A program made the translations under genes and the position numbers. A DNA stretch of 33,942 nt from JACCXJ01 sp052387115 (GTDB taxonomy: Bacteria; Pseudomonadota; Gammaproteobacteria; JACCXJ01), in contig JBQTJM010000055.1 in NCBI GenBank assembly GCA_052387115.1, positions 1 through 33,942 on the forward strand, written 5' to 3'. Shown one piece after another: positions 1 to 7,319 of this stretch. Every line of letters starts with the position of its first letter. Within the stretch, counting starts at the first letter, position 1. The notes beneath the pieces were generated by a model, which was given only the letters and a program-made list of their open reading frames with translations, was not told the DNA's origin and made no database searches.

Positions 1-181
1 GCGATGTTCCCAGCAACCACGCCATGATGTCTTGGTCCGCTTGGTCGAGCAGCTCGGCGAAGCGAAGTTGATCGGCTTCGGCAAGCTGGTGGTAGCGGCG
101 ATCGAGAAATCTTTCAAGGACGATATCGAGCTCACGCATCCCGCGCCGGCAACGCCATCGGAGCCGGTCGATCGTGGGCAT
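1..181 (-). CDS. sdhE: SdhE/YgfY-type succinate dehydrogenase assembly factor (partial, runs off the left edge)
   Basis: Sixty residues are visible, starting at the ATG at 181-179. They carry the family signature RWRCRRGMRELD near the N-terminus, followed by a helical stretch with FLDRRYHQLAEADQLRF and the closing pattern ELLDQADQDIMAWLLG. SdhE (DUF339) is a small five-helix protein that promotes covalent attachment of FAD to the SdhA flavoprotein. The RGxxE-type loop (RGMRE here) is the part that contacts SdhA. The gene is cut by the window edge after about two thirds of its usual 80-90 residues. It lies downstream of sdhB on the same strand, which is the common proteobacterial order, but a 290-bp gap with a palindromic repeat separates them. 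It is too short on this strand to be picked by length alone, yet the motif match is strong. Confidence 0.88.
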   Translation of the reverse strand, partial: MPTIDRLRWRCRRGMRELDIVLERFLDRRYHQLAEADQLRFAELLDQADQDIMAWLLGTS

Positions 182-297
182 GAACGCTATATCATCCCTG
201 GCCATGGATTGGCAGGAATCCACCCGCAGGGATGCGTTTTTTGGCGCTGAATCTGAGACATCTAATACTGCGTTTCAAACGTTCACAACGCCGCTTC

Positions 298-370
298 CGT
301 CATGCCAGCGAAAGCTGGCATCCAGTCTTGAATCAACCTTTCATGGATTCCAGCTCTCGCTGGAATGACG
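298..370. repeat. Palindromic intergenic repeat, REP/MITE-like, between sdhB and sdhE
   Basis: The left arm reads CGTCATGCCAGCGAAAGCTG and the right arm is its near-complement ending in CTCGCTGGAATGACG. A TCATTCCAGCGAAAGCTGGAATCCAG-like palindrome of this kind is dispersed in many proteobacterial genomes. The full element is an inverted pair with a roughly 20-bp centre and could form a long hairpin in the sdhB-sdhE transcript. I see no gene in 182-473; the rest is unremarkable spacer. Confidence 0.75.
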
Positions 371-473
371 CGTTAGCGACAACATCGCTCCTTCAACAGT
401 TTCAACGCAACCGTTTTTATTGAGACCGCTTACGAGTCCTGGCCTGGCCGGCGACACATCACCGTCGTTGCAA

Positions 474-1253
474 TCACAGCGCTCGGGTCAGCAGCAGTTT
501 CTTGATCTCCCCGATCGCCTTCGCCGGGTTGAGGCCCTTGGGGCAGGCCTTGGTGCAATTCATGATCGTATGGCAGCGGTACAGCCTATACGGATCTTCG
601 AGCCCATCGAGGCGCTCGCCCGTGTTTTCGTCGCGGCTGTCGACGATCCAGCGGTAGGCCTGAAGCAGAATAGCGGGCCCGAGATAACGATCACCGCTCC
701 ACCAATAACTCGGACAACTCGTCGAGCAACAGGCGCAGAGAATACATTCATACAGCCCGTCAAGTTGGGCGCGGTCTTCCTTGGTTTGCAAGCGCTCGCG
801 GGTGGGCGGCGGTGTGTCCGCCTGTAACCAGGGTTTGATCGAGGCGTACTGGGCATAAAAATGCGTCATATCGGGCACCAGATCCTTGATCACCGGCAGG
901 TGCGGCAGGGGATAGACGGAAACGTCTATCTCGGCGTCATCGATGGCCTTGGTGCACGCTAAGGTATTGGATCCATCGATATTCATCGCGCACGAGCCAC
1001 ACACGCCCTCGCGGCAGGAGCGCCGGAAGGTCAGCGTGGCATCGAGCTCATTTTTGATGTAGATAAGGGCATCCAGCACCATCGGGCCGCAGCGGGTCAG
1101 ATCGATATCGAAACTATCCAATTGCGGCGGCTTACCGGTATCCGGATCATAGCGGTACACCTTAAAGCGTTTGACCCGCCGCGCGCCGGCCGGCGCGGTT
1201 AAAAGTTTTCCCGCCTCGATATTCTCAAGGATTGGCAATTTCATGGCACGCAT
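474..1253 (-). CDS. sdhB: Succinate dehydrogenase iron-sulfur subunit
   Basis: This 259-residue protein is the electron-transfer subunit of respiratory complex II, passing electrons from the SdhA FAD to ubiquinone through three Fe-S clusters on the cytoplasmic face of the membrane. The 2Fe-2S ligands are Cys80, Cys85, Cys88 and Cys100 (motif SCREGVCGSC). The 4Fe-4S ligands are Cys170, Cys173, Cys176 and Cys237. The 3Fe-4S ligands are Cys180, Cys227 and Cys233, so all three sets are complete. The start at 1253 is chosen because GAGGGA lies five bases upstream of the ATG; an ATG three codons later is possible. The sdhA, sdhC and sdhD genes normally found upstream are absent: a palindromic element and then murA occupy that side. 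Transcription must start in the short 1254-1432 gap or come from murA. Confidence 0.97.
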   Translation of the reverse strand: MRAMKLPILENIEAGKLLTAPAGARRVKRFKVYRYDPDTGKPPQLDSFDIDLTRCGPMVLDALIYIKNELDATLTFRRSCREGVCGSCAMNIDGSNTLACTKAIDDAEIDVSVYPLPHLPVIKDLVPDMTHFYAQYASIKPWLQADTPPPTRERLQTKEDRAQLDGLYECILCACCSTSCPSYWWSGDRYLGPAILLQAYRWIVDSRDENTGERLDGLEDPYRLYRCHTIMNCTKACPKGLNPAKAIGEIKKLLLTRAL

Positions 1254-1288
1254 CGCTGTCCCTCGCCGATCAGGTTGTTGATATCGTC

Positions 1289-1433
1289 AGAGGTTGTGAA
1301 AAAACCGTTGCGAGCGTAGGGAGGCCGCGTTCCGCCGGAGCGCAGGAACCGGAGTGCATATTGAAATACATGAGGATTCCGAGCACCGCCGGAACGCGAG
1401 ATCCCGAGCGCAGCAGATTTTTTCACAAACTCT
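1289..1433. mobile_element. MITE-like palindromic element of about 145 bp
   Basis: The termini are 16-bp inverted repeats with 15 of 16 matching: AGAGGTTGTGAAAAAA at 1289-1304 and its complement at 1418-1433. The interior is also an imperfect palindrome, with GC-rich arms (CGTTCCGCCGGAGCG and CCGGCGGTGCTCGGAATC-type sequence) around an AT-rich centre near 1362-1372. No transposase is encoded, so it would need a partner element to move. Its right end touches the murA stop codon, and its left end lies 35 bp from the sdhB start, so it fills almost the whole gap. It could act as a bidirectional hairpin between the two genes. Confidence 0.72.
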
Positions 1434-2692
1434 CAGCCCCGCACGCGGCGGATCCGCGCGCCGAGCTGGGCGAGCTTCTCCTCGATCGCCTCGTAGCCGC
1501 GATCGACGTGGTAGATGCGGTCCACGACGGTGTCGCCCTGGGCGACCAAGCCGGCCAGGACCAGGCTGGCCGAGGCCCTGAGATCGGTCGCCATCACTGG
1601 TGCGCCGACCAGGCGCTCGACCCCGGACGTGATCACGGTATTGCCCTCCAGGCGCACCCCGGCGCCCATGCGCTCCAGCTCCGGCACGTGCATGAAGCGA
1701 TTCTCGAACACCGATTCCGTGATGGCCCCGGTGCCTTCGGCGATGCAGTTCATGGCCGTGAACTGGGCCTGCATGTCGGTCGGGAAACCGGGGTAGGGCA
1801 GGGTATGGGCATCGACGGCCCGCGGTCTGCCTCGCGCCATCCGGAGGCTGATCCACTCCGGACCCGACTCGATGTCCGCGCCGGCCTCGATGAGCTTTGC
1901 GATCACCGCCTCCAGGTAGTGGGGCTCGGCGCCCTTGAGCCTGATCTCGCCCCCGGTCATGGCGGCCGCCACCAGATAGGTACCCGCCTCGATTCGATCG
2001 GGCATGATGTGGTGGCGCGTCCCAATCAGCCGATCGACGCCGTGCACGCGGATGGTGTCGCTGCCCGCGCCCTCGATGCGCGCGCCCATGTGCTTGAGAC
2101 AGGTCGCGAGGTCCACCACCTCGGGCTCGCGCGCGGCATTGCAGATCACGGTCTCGCCTTGTGCGAGCGTGGCGGCCATCATCAAGTTCTCGGTCCCGGT
2201 CACGGTGACCAAATCCAAGACCAGATGCGCCCCCTTCAGGCGATCCGCCGACGCGCGGATGTAGCCGCCCTCGACCGTGATCTCCGCGCCCATCGCCGCG
2301 AGGCCCTGGAGATGCAGGTTGACGGGCCGTGAGCCGATGGCGCAGCCCCCCGGCAGGGACACCTCCGCGCGGCCGTAGCGCGCCAGCAAGGGACCCAGCA
2401 CCAGTATCGAGGCGCGCATGGTACGCACCAGCTCGTAGGGGGCACGCACGTCGGTCAACGTGCCGCCGTCCACCTCGATGTTCATCTGATCATCCACCAT
2501 GAGCTCGACGCCCATGCGTCCCAGGAGCTCCAGGGTGGTGGTGATGTCGCGCAGGTGCGGCACGTTGCCGATGGTCACCGCGCCGTCGCAGAGGAGGGTG
2601 GCGCAGAGGATCGGCAAGGCCGCGTTCTTGGCCCCCGAGACGCGGATCTCCCCTTGCAGAGGGACGCCGCCCGTGATGATCAGCTTGTCCAC
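1433..2692 (-). CDS. murA: UDP-N-acetylglucosamine 1-carboxyvinyltransferase
   Basis: MurA transfers enolpyruvate from phosphoenolpyruvate to UDP-GlcNAc, the first committed step of peptidoglycan synthesis, in the cytoplasm. At 419 residues it has the family's exact length. The N-terminus has the substrate-loop pattern GEIRVSGAKNAALPIL. The catalytic loop carries Cys117 in LPGGCAIGSRPVNLH, the residue alkylated by fosfomycin, so this enzyme should be of the fosfomycin-sensitive type. The C-terminal half has DMQAQFTAMNC and the RASASLVLAGLVA motif. It follows ibaG after a 48-bp gap, which is the classical mla-ibaG-murA order. The TGA stop overlaps the terminal inverted repeat of the adjacent palindromic element, but the C-terminus (GARIRRVRG) looks natural. 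Confidence 0.98.
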   Translation of the reverse strand: MDKLIITGGVPLQGEIRVSGAKNAALPILCATLLCDGAVTIGNVPHLRDITTTLELLGRMGVELMVDDQMNIEVDGGTLTDVRAPYELVRTMRASILVLGPLLARYGRAEVSLPGGCAIGSRPVNLHLQGLAAMGAEITVEGGYIRASADRLKGAHLVLDLVTVTGTENLMMAATLAQGETVICNAAREPEVVDLATCLKHMGARIEGAGSDTIRVHGVDRLIGTRHHIMPDRIEAGTYLVAAAMTGGEIRLKGAEPHYLEAVIAKLIEAGADIESGPEWISLRMARGRPRAVDAHTLPYPGFPTDMQAQFTAMNCIAEGTGAITESVFENRFMHVPELERMGAGVRLEGNTVITSGVERLVGAPVMATDLRASASLVLAGLVAQGDTVVDRIYHVDRGYEAIEEKLAQLGARIRRVRG

Positions 2693-2740
2693 GGCCGTGC
2701 GGCCGGCGCCATGGCCGTCCTCATCGAGCGAGGTGGCAGG

Positions 2741-3004
2741 CTACTCCGCGCCGCCGCCCCGCACGAGCCACCGGGCCTCCTGTTCCTCGGGGGTCAGGGT
2801 CGCAATCGACAGGGCATGGATGGCGCTCTCCATGGAGCGCCCGAGGCTCTGGTAGACGAGGCGGTGTCTCTGCAGGGGGTTGAGACCGCGGAAAGCGGGG
2901 CTGACGACCGACGCCTCGAAGTGCACCCCGTCCTCCCCGCGGACTTCCGCGCGACTACCCGGGATCCCATCCTCGATCAAGCGCTGGATGTCGGTGGGGG
3001 TCAT
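2741..3004 (-). CDS. ibaG: BolA-family protein, IbaG/YrbA type
   Basis: This is an 87-residue BolA-like protein. The helix-turn-helix-like core reads FRGLNPLQRHRLVYQSL, which contains the conserved FxGxxxxxRHRxVY signature, with the invariant His as the candidate Fe-S ligand. IbaG/BolA proteins pair with monothiol glutaredoxins to bind 2Fe-2S clusters and have been linked to acid stress and iron handling. It lies between mlaB (21-bp gap) and murA (48-bp gap) in the conserved gammaproteobacterial order and is presumably co-transcribed with them. Confidence 0.92.
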   Translation of the reverse strand: MTPTDIQRLIEDGIPGSRAEVRGEDGVHFEASVVSPAFRGLNPLQRHRLVYQSLGRSMESAIHALSIATLTPEEQEARWLVRGGGAE

Positions 3005-3025
3005 GGTCTTGGGGAGCTCACGCCG

Positions 3026-3409
3026 CTATGTTGACACAGGGGGGTCGGGCGGGCCCCGTCCAGCGGATGCCGGCAGAGGCTCCCGGGTCCCGAAGACCTC
3101 CGCGGGCAGGACGGCGCCGAGCCCGTAGACCTCGGCGATCGACGCGATGCCCGCGGGCAGGTTGCGGAAGCGCAGGGCGGTGCGACGCCCGCGCGCCTGC
3201 CCCTGCCAGTCCACCAGGAGTGCGAGCCCGGCGCTGTCCATGCGCGTCACATCGCAGAGGTCCACGAGCACCTCCGGGGCATCGACGAAACTGTCGGCTG
3301 CGTCGCGTAAGGTCGGTACGGACGTCATGTCCAGCACCCCGGCCAGGTGCCACACACCCGCCCCTCGCTGCGACAGGGTCACCTTACTGCGGGGACGGTT
3401 TCGTCGCAT
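3026..3409 (-). CDS. mlaB: STAS-domain protein MlaB of the Mla phospholipid transport system
   Basis: The 127-residue product has one STAS domain, with the signature VDLCDVTRMDSAGLALLVDW around residues 69-88; the Ser-Ala-Gly following the Asp is the usual anti-sigma-antagonist-like turn. MlaB binds the ATPase MlaF on the cytoplasmic side and controls assembly and activity of the MlaFEDB inner-membrane complex. Two starts are possible. The ATG at 3409 overlaps the end of mlaC by 26 bp and has no clear ribosome-binding site. A GTG at 3382 lies one base after the mlaC TAA and gives a 118-residue protein that begins just before the first beta strand. The C-terminal ~20 residues are Pro/Gly-rich and not part of the domain. 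The assignment rests on both fold and neighbours. Confidence 0.85.
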   Translation of the reverse strand: MRRNRPRSKVTLSQRGAGVWHLAGVLDMTSVPTLRDAADSFVDAPEVLVDLCDVTRMDSAGLALLVDWQGQARGRRTALRFRNLPAGIASIAEVYGLGAVLPAEVFGTREPLPASAGRGPPDPPVST

Positions 3410-4001
3410 TCTTGGCCGCGAGGCTGTCGATGAGGCCGTCGATGCCGCCCTTGCGGACCTCGGACCGAAACGACGCCTGGTAGGTGTTCACCAGGCTCAC
3501 CCCATCGACCGAGATATCGCTGACCTTCCACGCATCGCCGGTGACGTGCAGGCGATAGCTGATCGGCATGGCGGCCCCGCCCGGCCGGTCGATCTCGGTC
3601 TTGACCGTCACCTTTCGGGCACCCGGCTCGGCGCGCACTGGGAAATAACGTACCTCCCGATCGACATATTCCAGCAGCGCCAGCGCATAGGTGCGGATCA
3701 ACAACTTGCGAAACTCATCGACGAAGCGCTCGCGCTGGGTGCTGTTGGCACCCCGCCAGGCCTTGCCGAGGACCCGCTGGGACATCTGGGCGAAATCGAA
3801 GTGCGGCAGGATCAAGTCGTCGACGAGCTTATGCAGGCGCTCGCGGTCGGTGCGCAGGGTATCGCGCTCGACCGCCACCCGCGCCCGTACCTGTTCGGCG
3901 GTCGTCTTGATCAGCTCCGAGGGATCCCGCGGCACCGCGGCCAACGCCAGGCTGAAGAAGCCGAGCACGGCCATGAGGCCCATGCGACCTATCCTTTTCA
4001 T
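3384..4001 (-). CDS. mlaC: Periplasmic phospholipid-binding protein MlaC
   Basis: This 205-residue precursor has an N-terminal signal peptide (MKRIGRMGLMAVLGFFSLALA, with cleavage likely just after it) followed by the MlaC (Ttg2D) fold. Family patterns include LVDDLILPHFDFAQMSQRVL, then WRGANSTQRERFVDEFRKLL, and the C-terminal YRLHVTGDAWKVSDISVDGVSL. MlaC ferries glycerophospholipids between the outer-membrane MlaA-porin complex and the MlaFEDB complex to keep outer-leaflet asymmetry. The start at 4001 is preferred over longer options because GAGAGG lies seven bases before the ATG and only this start exposes the signal peptide. It leads the mlaC-mlaB-ibaG-murA run. The genes mlaF, mlaE and mlaD, usually directly upstream, are not in the window; the upstream neighbour is the divergent lptG. 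Confidence 0.93.
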   Translation of the reverse strand: MKRIGRMGLMAVLGFFSLALAAVPRDPSELIKTTAEQVRARVAVERDTLRTDRERLHKLVDDLILPHFDFAQMSQRVLGKAWRGANSTQRERFVDEFRKLLIRTYALALLEYVDREVRYFPVRAEPGARKVTVKTEIDRPGGAAMPISYRLHVTGDAWKVSDISVDGVSLVNTYQASFRSEVRKGGIDGLIDSLAAKNATKPSPQ

Positions 4002-4235
4002 GACTCTACCTCTCGCGCCAGCTGGTGAGGGATGGTGTTGCGATAGGCACGTCCCGCGAACCGCGGGGAGCGACCGCGCCGTAAACGGTGGATTATAAAC
4101 TATGCGAGGAACGCGCATCGCGCAACCGGACGCCCGGTGCCCTACCACGCCAAGATGTCTCTGGGCGGCCACACACGGCGGGTCTTGAGGTATAGTGCGG
4201 CGCCATCGCGCGTTGAGATGTGAGAACCCTGGGCG

Positions 4236-5300
4236 ATGAAGATCCTGGCCCGGTACATCGGGAGGGCGGTCATGGCCTCGACCGCCACGGCCCTCGTCTC
4301 CTTGGCGGCCATCTTTTCCTTCTTCGAATTCGTCGATGAGATGGGCGATCTCGGCCGCGGGCGCTACGGGGTCTTGCAGGTCGCCGAGTTCGTGCTGTTG
4401 AGCATCCCGCGGCTCTGCTACGACCTGTTCCCGGTCGCGGCCCTCCTGGGCAGCCTATTCGCGCTCGGTGCGCTCGTCAGCACCAGCGAGATGACCGTCA
4501 TCCGGGCCGCGGGGGTGTCGCTGCCGAAGACCGTCTACTGGGTGATGAAGGCCGGGGCGCTCATCATGATCGCCTGCGTGCTCATCGGCGAGCTGATCGC
4601 CCCCCCGTGCGAGCAATTGGCCCAACATCGCCGCTCCATCGCCACCACCGACAAGATCGCGCTCAAGACCCGAAACGGCTTCTGGGCCAGGGATGGCCGG
4701 AGCTTCGTGAACATCCGCACCATCCTGCCCGGCAACCGGGTGGAGCGGATCTTCATCTACGAGTTCGACGAAGAAGGCCGGCTCAAGACCAGCACCCGCG
4801 CCAGGCGTGCCTACTACAGCGACGGACGCTGGATGCTCGAAGGTATCGAACAGACACTGTTCTTGACCGATCGGGTCGAGGAACGCCGCGTGCGGAGCGC
4901 CAACTGGGAATCGCTGCTCGACCCCGGCCTCATCAGCCTGGTGGCGATCAATCCCAACCACCTGTCGGTCGTCGACCTGTACCGCTATGTCGATTTCCTC
5001 GAGGCCAACGGCCAGGACAGCCGGCAGTATAGGCATGCCCTGTGGCTCAAGGGCGCGTATCCCCTGGCCACCGGCGCCATGGTCTTGCTGGCCATCCCGA
5101 TCGTGCTCCGTAGTCCGAGCCGGGCAGGCACGGGCCGGCGCGTGGTGGTCGGCTCCTGTATCGGTGCCGTGTTTCATCTCGTCAACAAGGCCGCCGGCTC
5201 GCTGGGCTTGGTCTTCAACCTGTATCCGGCGCTCTCCGCCACGGCGCCGGCCCTGGTGACGCTCGCGGTCGCGCTCGTGCTCCTACGCCGAGTGCCTTGA
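4236..5300 (+). CDS. lptG: LPS export ABC transporter permease LptG
   Basis: The 354-residue protein has the LptF/LptG (YjgP/YjgQ) layout. One transmembrane helix lies near residues 10-32 and two more across residues 50-122, then a periplasmic beta-jellyroll domain of about 140 residues, then three C-terminal helices (about 270-354). LptG-type patterns include the opening LARYIGRAVM, the coupling-helix region SEMTVIRAAGVSLPKT, and RDGRSFVNIRTILPGNR at the start of the jellyroll. With LptF and the LptB ATPase it extracts lipopolysaccharide from the inner membrane and passes it to LptC/LptA. Call LptG rather than LptF is favoured by the opening FFEFVDEMGDLGRGRYG segment. It starts about 230 bp from the divergent mlaC; TATAGT at about 4191 could be a -10 element. 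The usual partner lptF is not adjacent. Confidence 0.92.
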   Translation: MKILARYIGRAVMASTATALVSLAAIFSFFEFVDEMGDLGRGRYGVLQVAEFVLLSIPRLCYDLFPVAALLGSLFALGALVSTSEMTVIRAAGVSLPKTVYWVMKAGALIMIACVLIGELIAPPCEQLAQHRRSIATTDKIALKTRNGFWARDGRSFVNIRTILPGNRVERIFIYEFDEEGRLKTSTRARRAYYSDGRWMLEGIEQTLFLTDRVEERRVRSANWESLLDPGLISLVAINPNHLSVVDLYRYVDFLEANGQDSRQYRHALWLKGAYPLATGAMVLLAIPIVLRSPSRAGTGRRVVVGSCIGAVFHLVNKAAGSLGLVFNLYPALSATAPALVTLAVALVLLRRVP

Positions 5301-5460
5301 GGTCGCAAGAGAAGGGATAGCCCTAGTTCGTTCAGGCAGGAAGCGCTAGTCCGGGGCTCGCCTAGCCCAGGTCGGACTCGCCGCAGGGCGACGGACGGCG
5401 TCCCAGCCCTCTCCCTCGGGCCAGATCGGCGGAGTCACAGGGGGTGGGCGGGAACGCGCG

Positions 5461-5679
5461 TTGAAGATTCTCAAAAAACCCAGCGTCCTGCAGTGGGACT
5501 ACGATGAGGAGGCCGATGTCCTGTATCTCTCCGTTGACGAGCCCAGGCCGGCCGTCGGAACGGACATCGGCGAGGGTCTCGTCGTGCGTTATGACGAGAT
5601 GACCAAGGAACTCGTAGGACTCACCTTGGTCGGCTTACGTGCCCGCGTGCTCAAGAGCCTGACCACCGAGGCCAAATAA
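5461..5679 (+). CDS. DUF2283-family small protein
   Basis: This 72-residue protein has the DUF2283 pattern: WDYDEEADVLYLSVDEPRPA, then a GxDIGEGLVVRYDE segment and VGLTLVGLRARV. The family is widespread on plasmids, in islands and near toxin-antitoxin genes, often beside DUF4258 proteins, and has no proven biochemical role. The start is a TTG preceded by a purine-rich GGGGTGGGCGGGA stretch. No partner toxin is adjacent; the gene is followed within 15 bp by a palindromic repeat. The 160-bp gap after lptG contains nothing recognisable. Confidence 0.72.
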   Translation: MKILKKPSVLQWDYDEEADVLYLSVDEPRPAVGTDIGEGLVVRYDEMTKELVGLTLVGLRARVLKSLTTEAK

Positions 5680-5692
5680 AATGGACATGGGA

Positions 5693-5750
5693 AGTTCGGG
5701 GTCAGAGTAAAAACTGGTTAGATTAGGAATTCTTACGCTGACCCCAAACT
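5693..5750. repeat. Palindromic element, copy A (GGGGTCAG type)
   Basis: The left arm AGTTCGGGGTCAGAGTAA (5693-5710) faces the complementary right arm TTACGCTGACCCCAAACT (5733-5750) across an AT-rich centre. A second copy in the same orientation lies at 6401-6461. The pair brackets the orphan antitoxin and the truncated integrase. Confidence 0.8.
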
Positions 5751-5826
5751 CCACCACCAAATCGACGGGCTCCGTCGAGCAGCGTGAATGCTTGCCGGGC
5801 CGCTCGGAAACCCTTACAGTAGCCAC

Positions 5827-6057
5827 ATGAGCACTCTCCGAGCCCATGTCGAGAAGGGGCGGCTCGTGCTCGACGAGCCGACGACCCTGCCTGAGGGAAC
5901 GGTTGTGGACCTGGTTGCTGACGACGAAGGTGATGACCTCACCGACGAGGAACGCCGCGCCCTCCACGAAGCGCATTCCGCGTCCTGGAAATCCGCTGAG
6001 GCAGGTCGTCTCCGGCCAGCGTCGGGTATTCTGTACGAGCTGCGCCAGCGCCGGTGA
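5827..6057 (+). CDS. Orphan antitoxin-like protein
   Basis: The 76-residue product opens with a swapped-hairpin-like N-terminus (VEKGRLVLDEPTTLPEGTVV), then an acidic linker (DDEGDDLTDEE) and a C-terminal helical tail ending in ASGILYELRQRR. This layout is typical of small antitoxins that are encoded just upstream of RelE/ParE-type toxins, where the C-terminal tail wraps the toxin. Here no toxin follows: the next coding sequence, 72 bp downstream, is a broken integrase. The ATG at 5827 is chosen because the N-terminal strand begins immediately after it; an ATG at 5788 would add residues unlike the family. Function as an antitoxin is inference from pattern. Confidence 0.68.
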   Translation: MSTLRAHVEKGRLVLDEPTTLPEGTVVDLVADDEGDDLTDEERRALHEAHSASWKSAEAGRLRPASGILYELRQRR

Positions 6058-6128
6058 GCCTGCCGGCGTAAGGAAACACGGCATGGACGGATCTTGGGAT
6101 CTGGTCCCGGCTCGGGGGCCAACCCACG

Positions 6129-6398
6129 TTGCTCGATCGGGTGCGCGACGTCATCCGCCGGTTGCACTACAGCATCCGCACGGAGCAGACCTACGTCGAC
6201 CGGATCCGGCGCTTCATCCTCTTCCACGAGAAGCGGCGCCTCGCGGAGATTGGGGCCGTGGAAGTGGAGGCGTTTCTGACCCATCTCGCCGTCCAAGGCC
6301 AGGTCGCCTCGTCCACTCCGAACCAGGTGCTGAACGCCATCGTGTTCCTCTACCGGCAGGTATTGAAAAGGGGAAGTCGGCTGGCTGGAGTTATGTGA
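6129..6398 (+). pseudogene. Truncated integron-type tyrosine recombinase (N-terminal domain only)
   Basis: The frame encodes LLDRVRDVIRRLHYSIRTEQ, then TYVDRIRRFILFHEKR, VEAFLTHLAVQGQVASST and NAIVFLYRQVL. This is the SAM-like core-binding domain of IntI/XerC-family tyrosine recombinases; RxxHYSxRTEQxYVxWxRxFIxFH is the integron-integrase signature. The match stops right after FLYRQVL, followed by about ten unrelated residues and a stop next to palindromic copy B. The catalytic domain with the Arg-Lys-His-Arg-Tyr residues is missing, so no recombinase activity is expected. The first codon shown is a TTG; similarity may begin a few codons upstream (QPTLLD), with no start that I can support. 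Confidence 0.8.
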
Positions 6399-6400
6399 GA

Positions 6401-6461
6401 AGTTCGGGATCAGAATAAAAGAATAAAAACTGCTTAGGAATTTTTGCGCTGACCCCGAGCT
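6401..6461. repeat. Palindromic element, copy B (GGGGTCAG type)
   Basis: The left arm AGTTCGGGATCAGAATAA (6401-6418) pairs with TTGCGCTGACCCCGAGCT (6444-6461). Compared with copy A it has a short internal duplication (AATAAAAGAATAAAAAC) in the loop. It lies immediately after the integrase fragment and 19 bp from the 3' end of the minus-strand lipoprotein gene, where the hairpin could also act in 3'-end formation. Confidence 0.8.
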
Positions 6462-6479
6462 CCCGCGGACTCCCGTGCC

Positions 6480-7169
6480 TCATAGGGATGGCTGATCGGC
6501 CGTGAACCGGAGGCTCCGGACGAAGGGCTCGCCTTCGGGCTCGAGAGGGACGAACGGCTGGCCGCGGTGCGCCCGCTGGCTGTAGCTCACGTCCACAAGG
6601 TATCGCGGCCAATGCGGGTGCACGCACCGAAGGCCGCGCGCCGCGAGGACGAAAACGGCGCCGGGAAACCCTGGGACCTGGCTGTCCTCGACCACGGTTT
6701 CATGGCTCACGCAGAGTGGGGCCGGCCCCTCCTGCTCGCTCGCGTACCGCGTCGCGATCTGCCGGAAGCGCCGCCCGGTGAGCCCCCGCTTCGCCTCGTT
6801 CTCGACAAAGCGCAGGCAGGCCTCCGGGCTGTCGAACCGCGTGTCCTGCACGTCCAGCACGAGCACCGCGGCCCCGGCCGTGTGAAGCTCCTCGGGGCGC
6901 GTCGAACGCCGCTCGCGCAGCGGTTTGCCCAGGGACACGACGGTCCGCCCGCGGCGCGGGTCCTCGACGCCGGCCGGAAGCATGAGCCATCCCCGCCCCT
7001 GGGGCGGAAGAACCGAAAAGCCCTGGAATACGAGCCGCTCGGCCAGGTTCTCCACTGGCCGCACGCGCGGGTCCCGCGCGGGAGCCGGTGTGGCGCAGCC
7101 CGCGGCCAGGAGCACCACGAGCGTCCCGGCACCGGCTACCCTCAGCAAGGCTCCGCAGCGCGCTCTCAT
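6480..7169 (-). CDS. Predicted lipoprotein of unknown function
   Basis: The 229-residue precursor begins with a type II signal peptide: Arg residues, a hydrophobic core and the lipobox LAAGC with Cys25 as the lipidation site. A Pro/Ala-rich linker (CATPAPARDP) follows, so the mature protein is likely tethered to a membrane. The mature part has four further cysteines or so spread over the C-terminal half (EACLRF, APLCVSHETV, GLRCVHPHWPRYLVDVSYSQR), which could form disulfides in the periplasm. The pattern VFQGFSVLPPQGRGWLMLPA at its start resembles small lipoproteins of unknown function found in proteobacteria. I do not recognise a named family. It is transcribed alone, converging on the palindromic copy B. 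Confidence 0.7.
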   Translation of the reverse strand: MRARCGALLRVAGAGTLVVLLAAGCATPAPARDPRVRPVENLAERLVFQGFSVLPPQGRGWLMLPAGVEDPRRGRTVVSLGKPLRERRSTRPEELHTAGAAVLVLDVQDTRFDSPEACLRFVENEAKRGLTGRRFRQIATRYASEQEGPAPLCVSHETVVEDSQVPGFPGAVFVLAARGLRCVHPHWPRYLVDVSYSQRAHRGQPFVPLEPEGEPFVRSLRFTADQPSL

Positions 7170-7236
7170 TTCTCCGTCTCCACCAGCCCCTTCAAGCGGA
7201 AGGCCTGCAGAAGGCGATACATTCGCCGTGAACGAA

Positions 7237-7281
7237 CGCCTACCAGAGGTTGCGTTCGACCGACGGATGAGCCGGTAGGCG
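7237..7281. repeat. Short inverted repeat in the gap before the lipoprotein gene
   Basis: CGCCTACC (7237-7244) and GGTAGGCG (7274-7281) are perfect 8-bp inverted arms with a 29-bp loop. The gap between the lipoprotein start (7169) and the DUF5615 3' end (7320) holds nothing else recognisable. Confidence 0.35.
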
Positions 7282-7319
7282 CCCTCCCACTACGCACCGT
7301 CCAGCCGATCAAGGCTCTT

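Noticed and set aside
32..250. Plus-strand open frame at the left edge
   Set aside because: It is antisense to the SdhE coding sequence, which has a clear family signature on the minus strand.
1232..2332. A 366-codon plus-strand open frame opposite murA
   Set aside because: It is the antisense shadow of murA; the product is His/Asp/Gly-rich with no domain, as expected from high-GC antisense frames.
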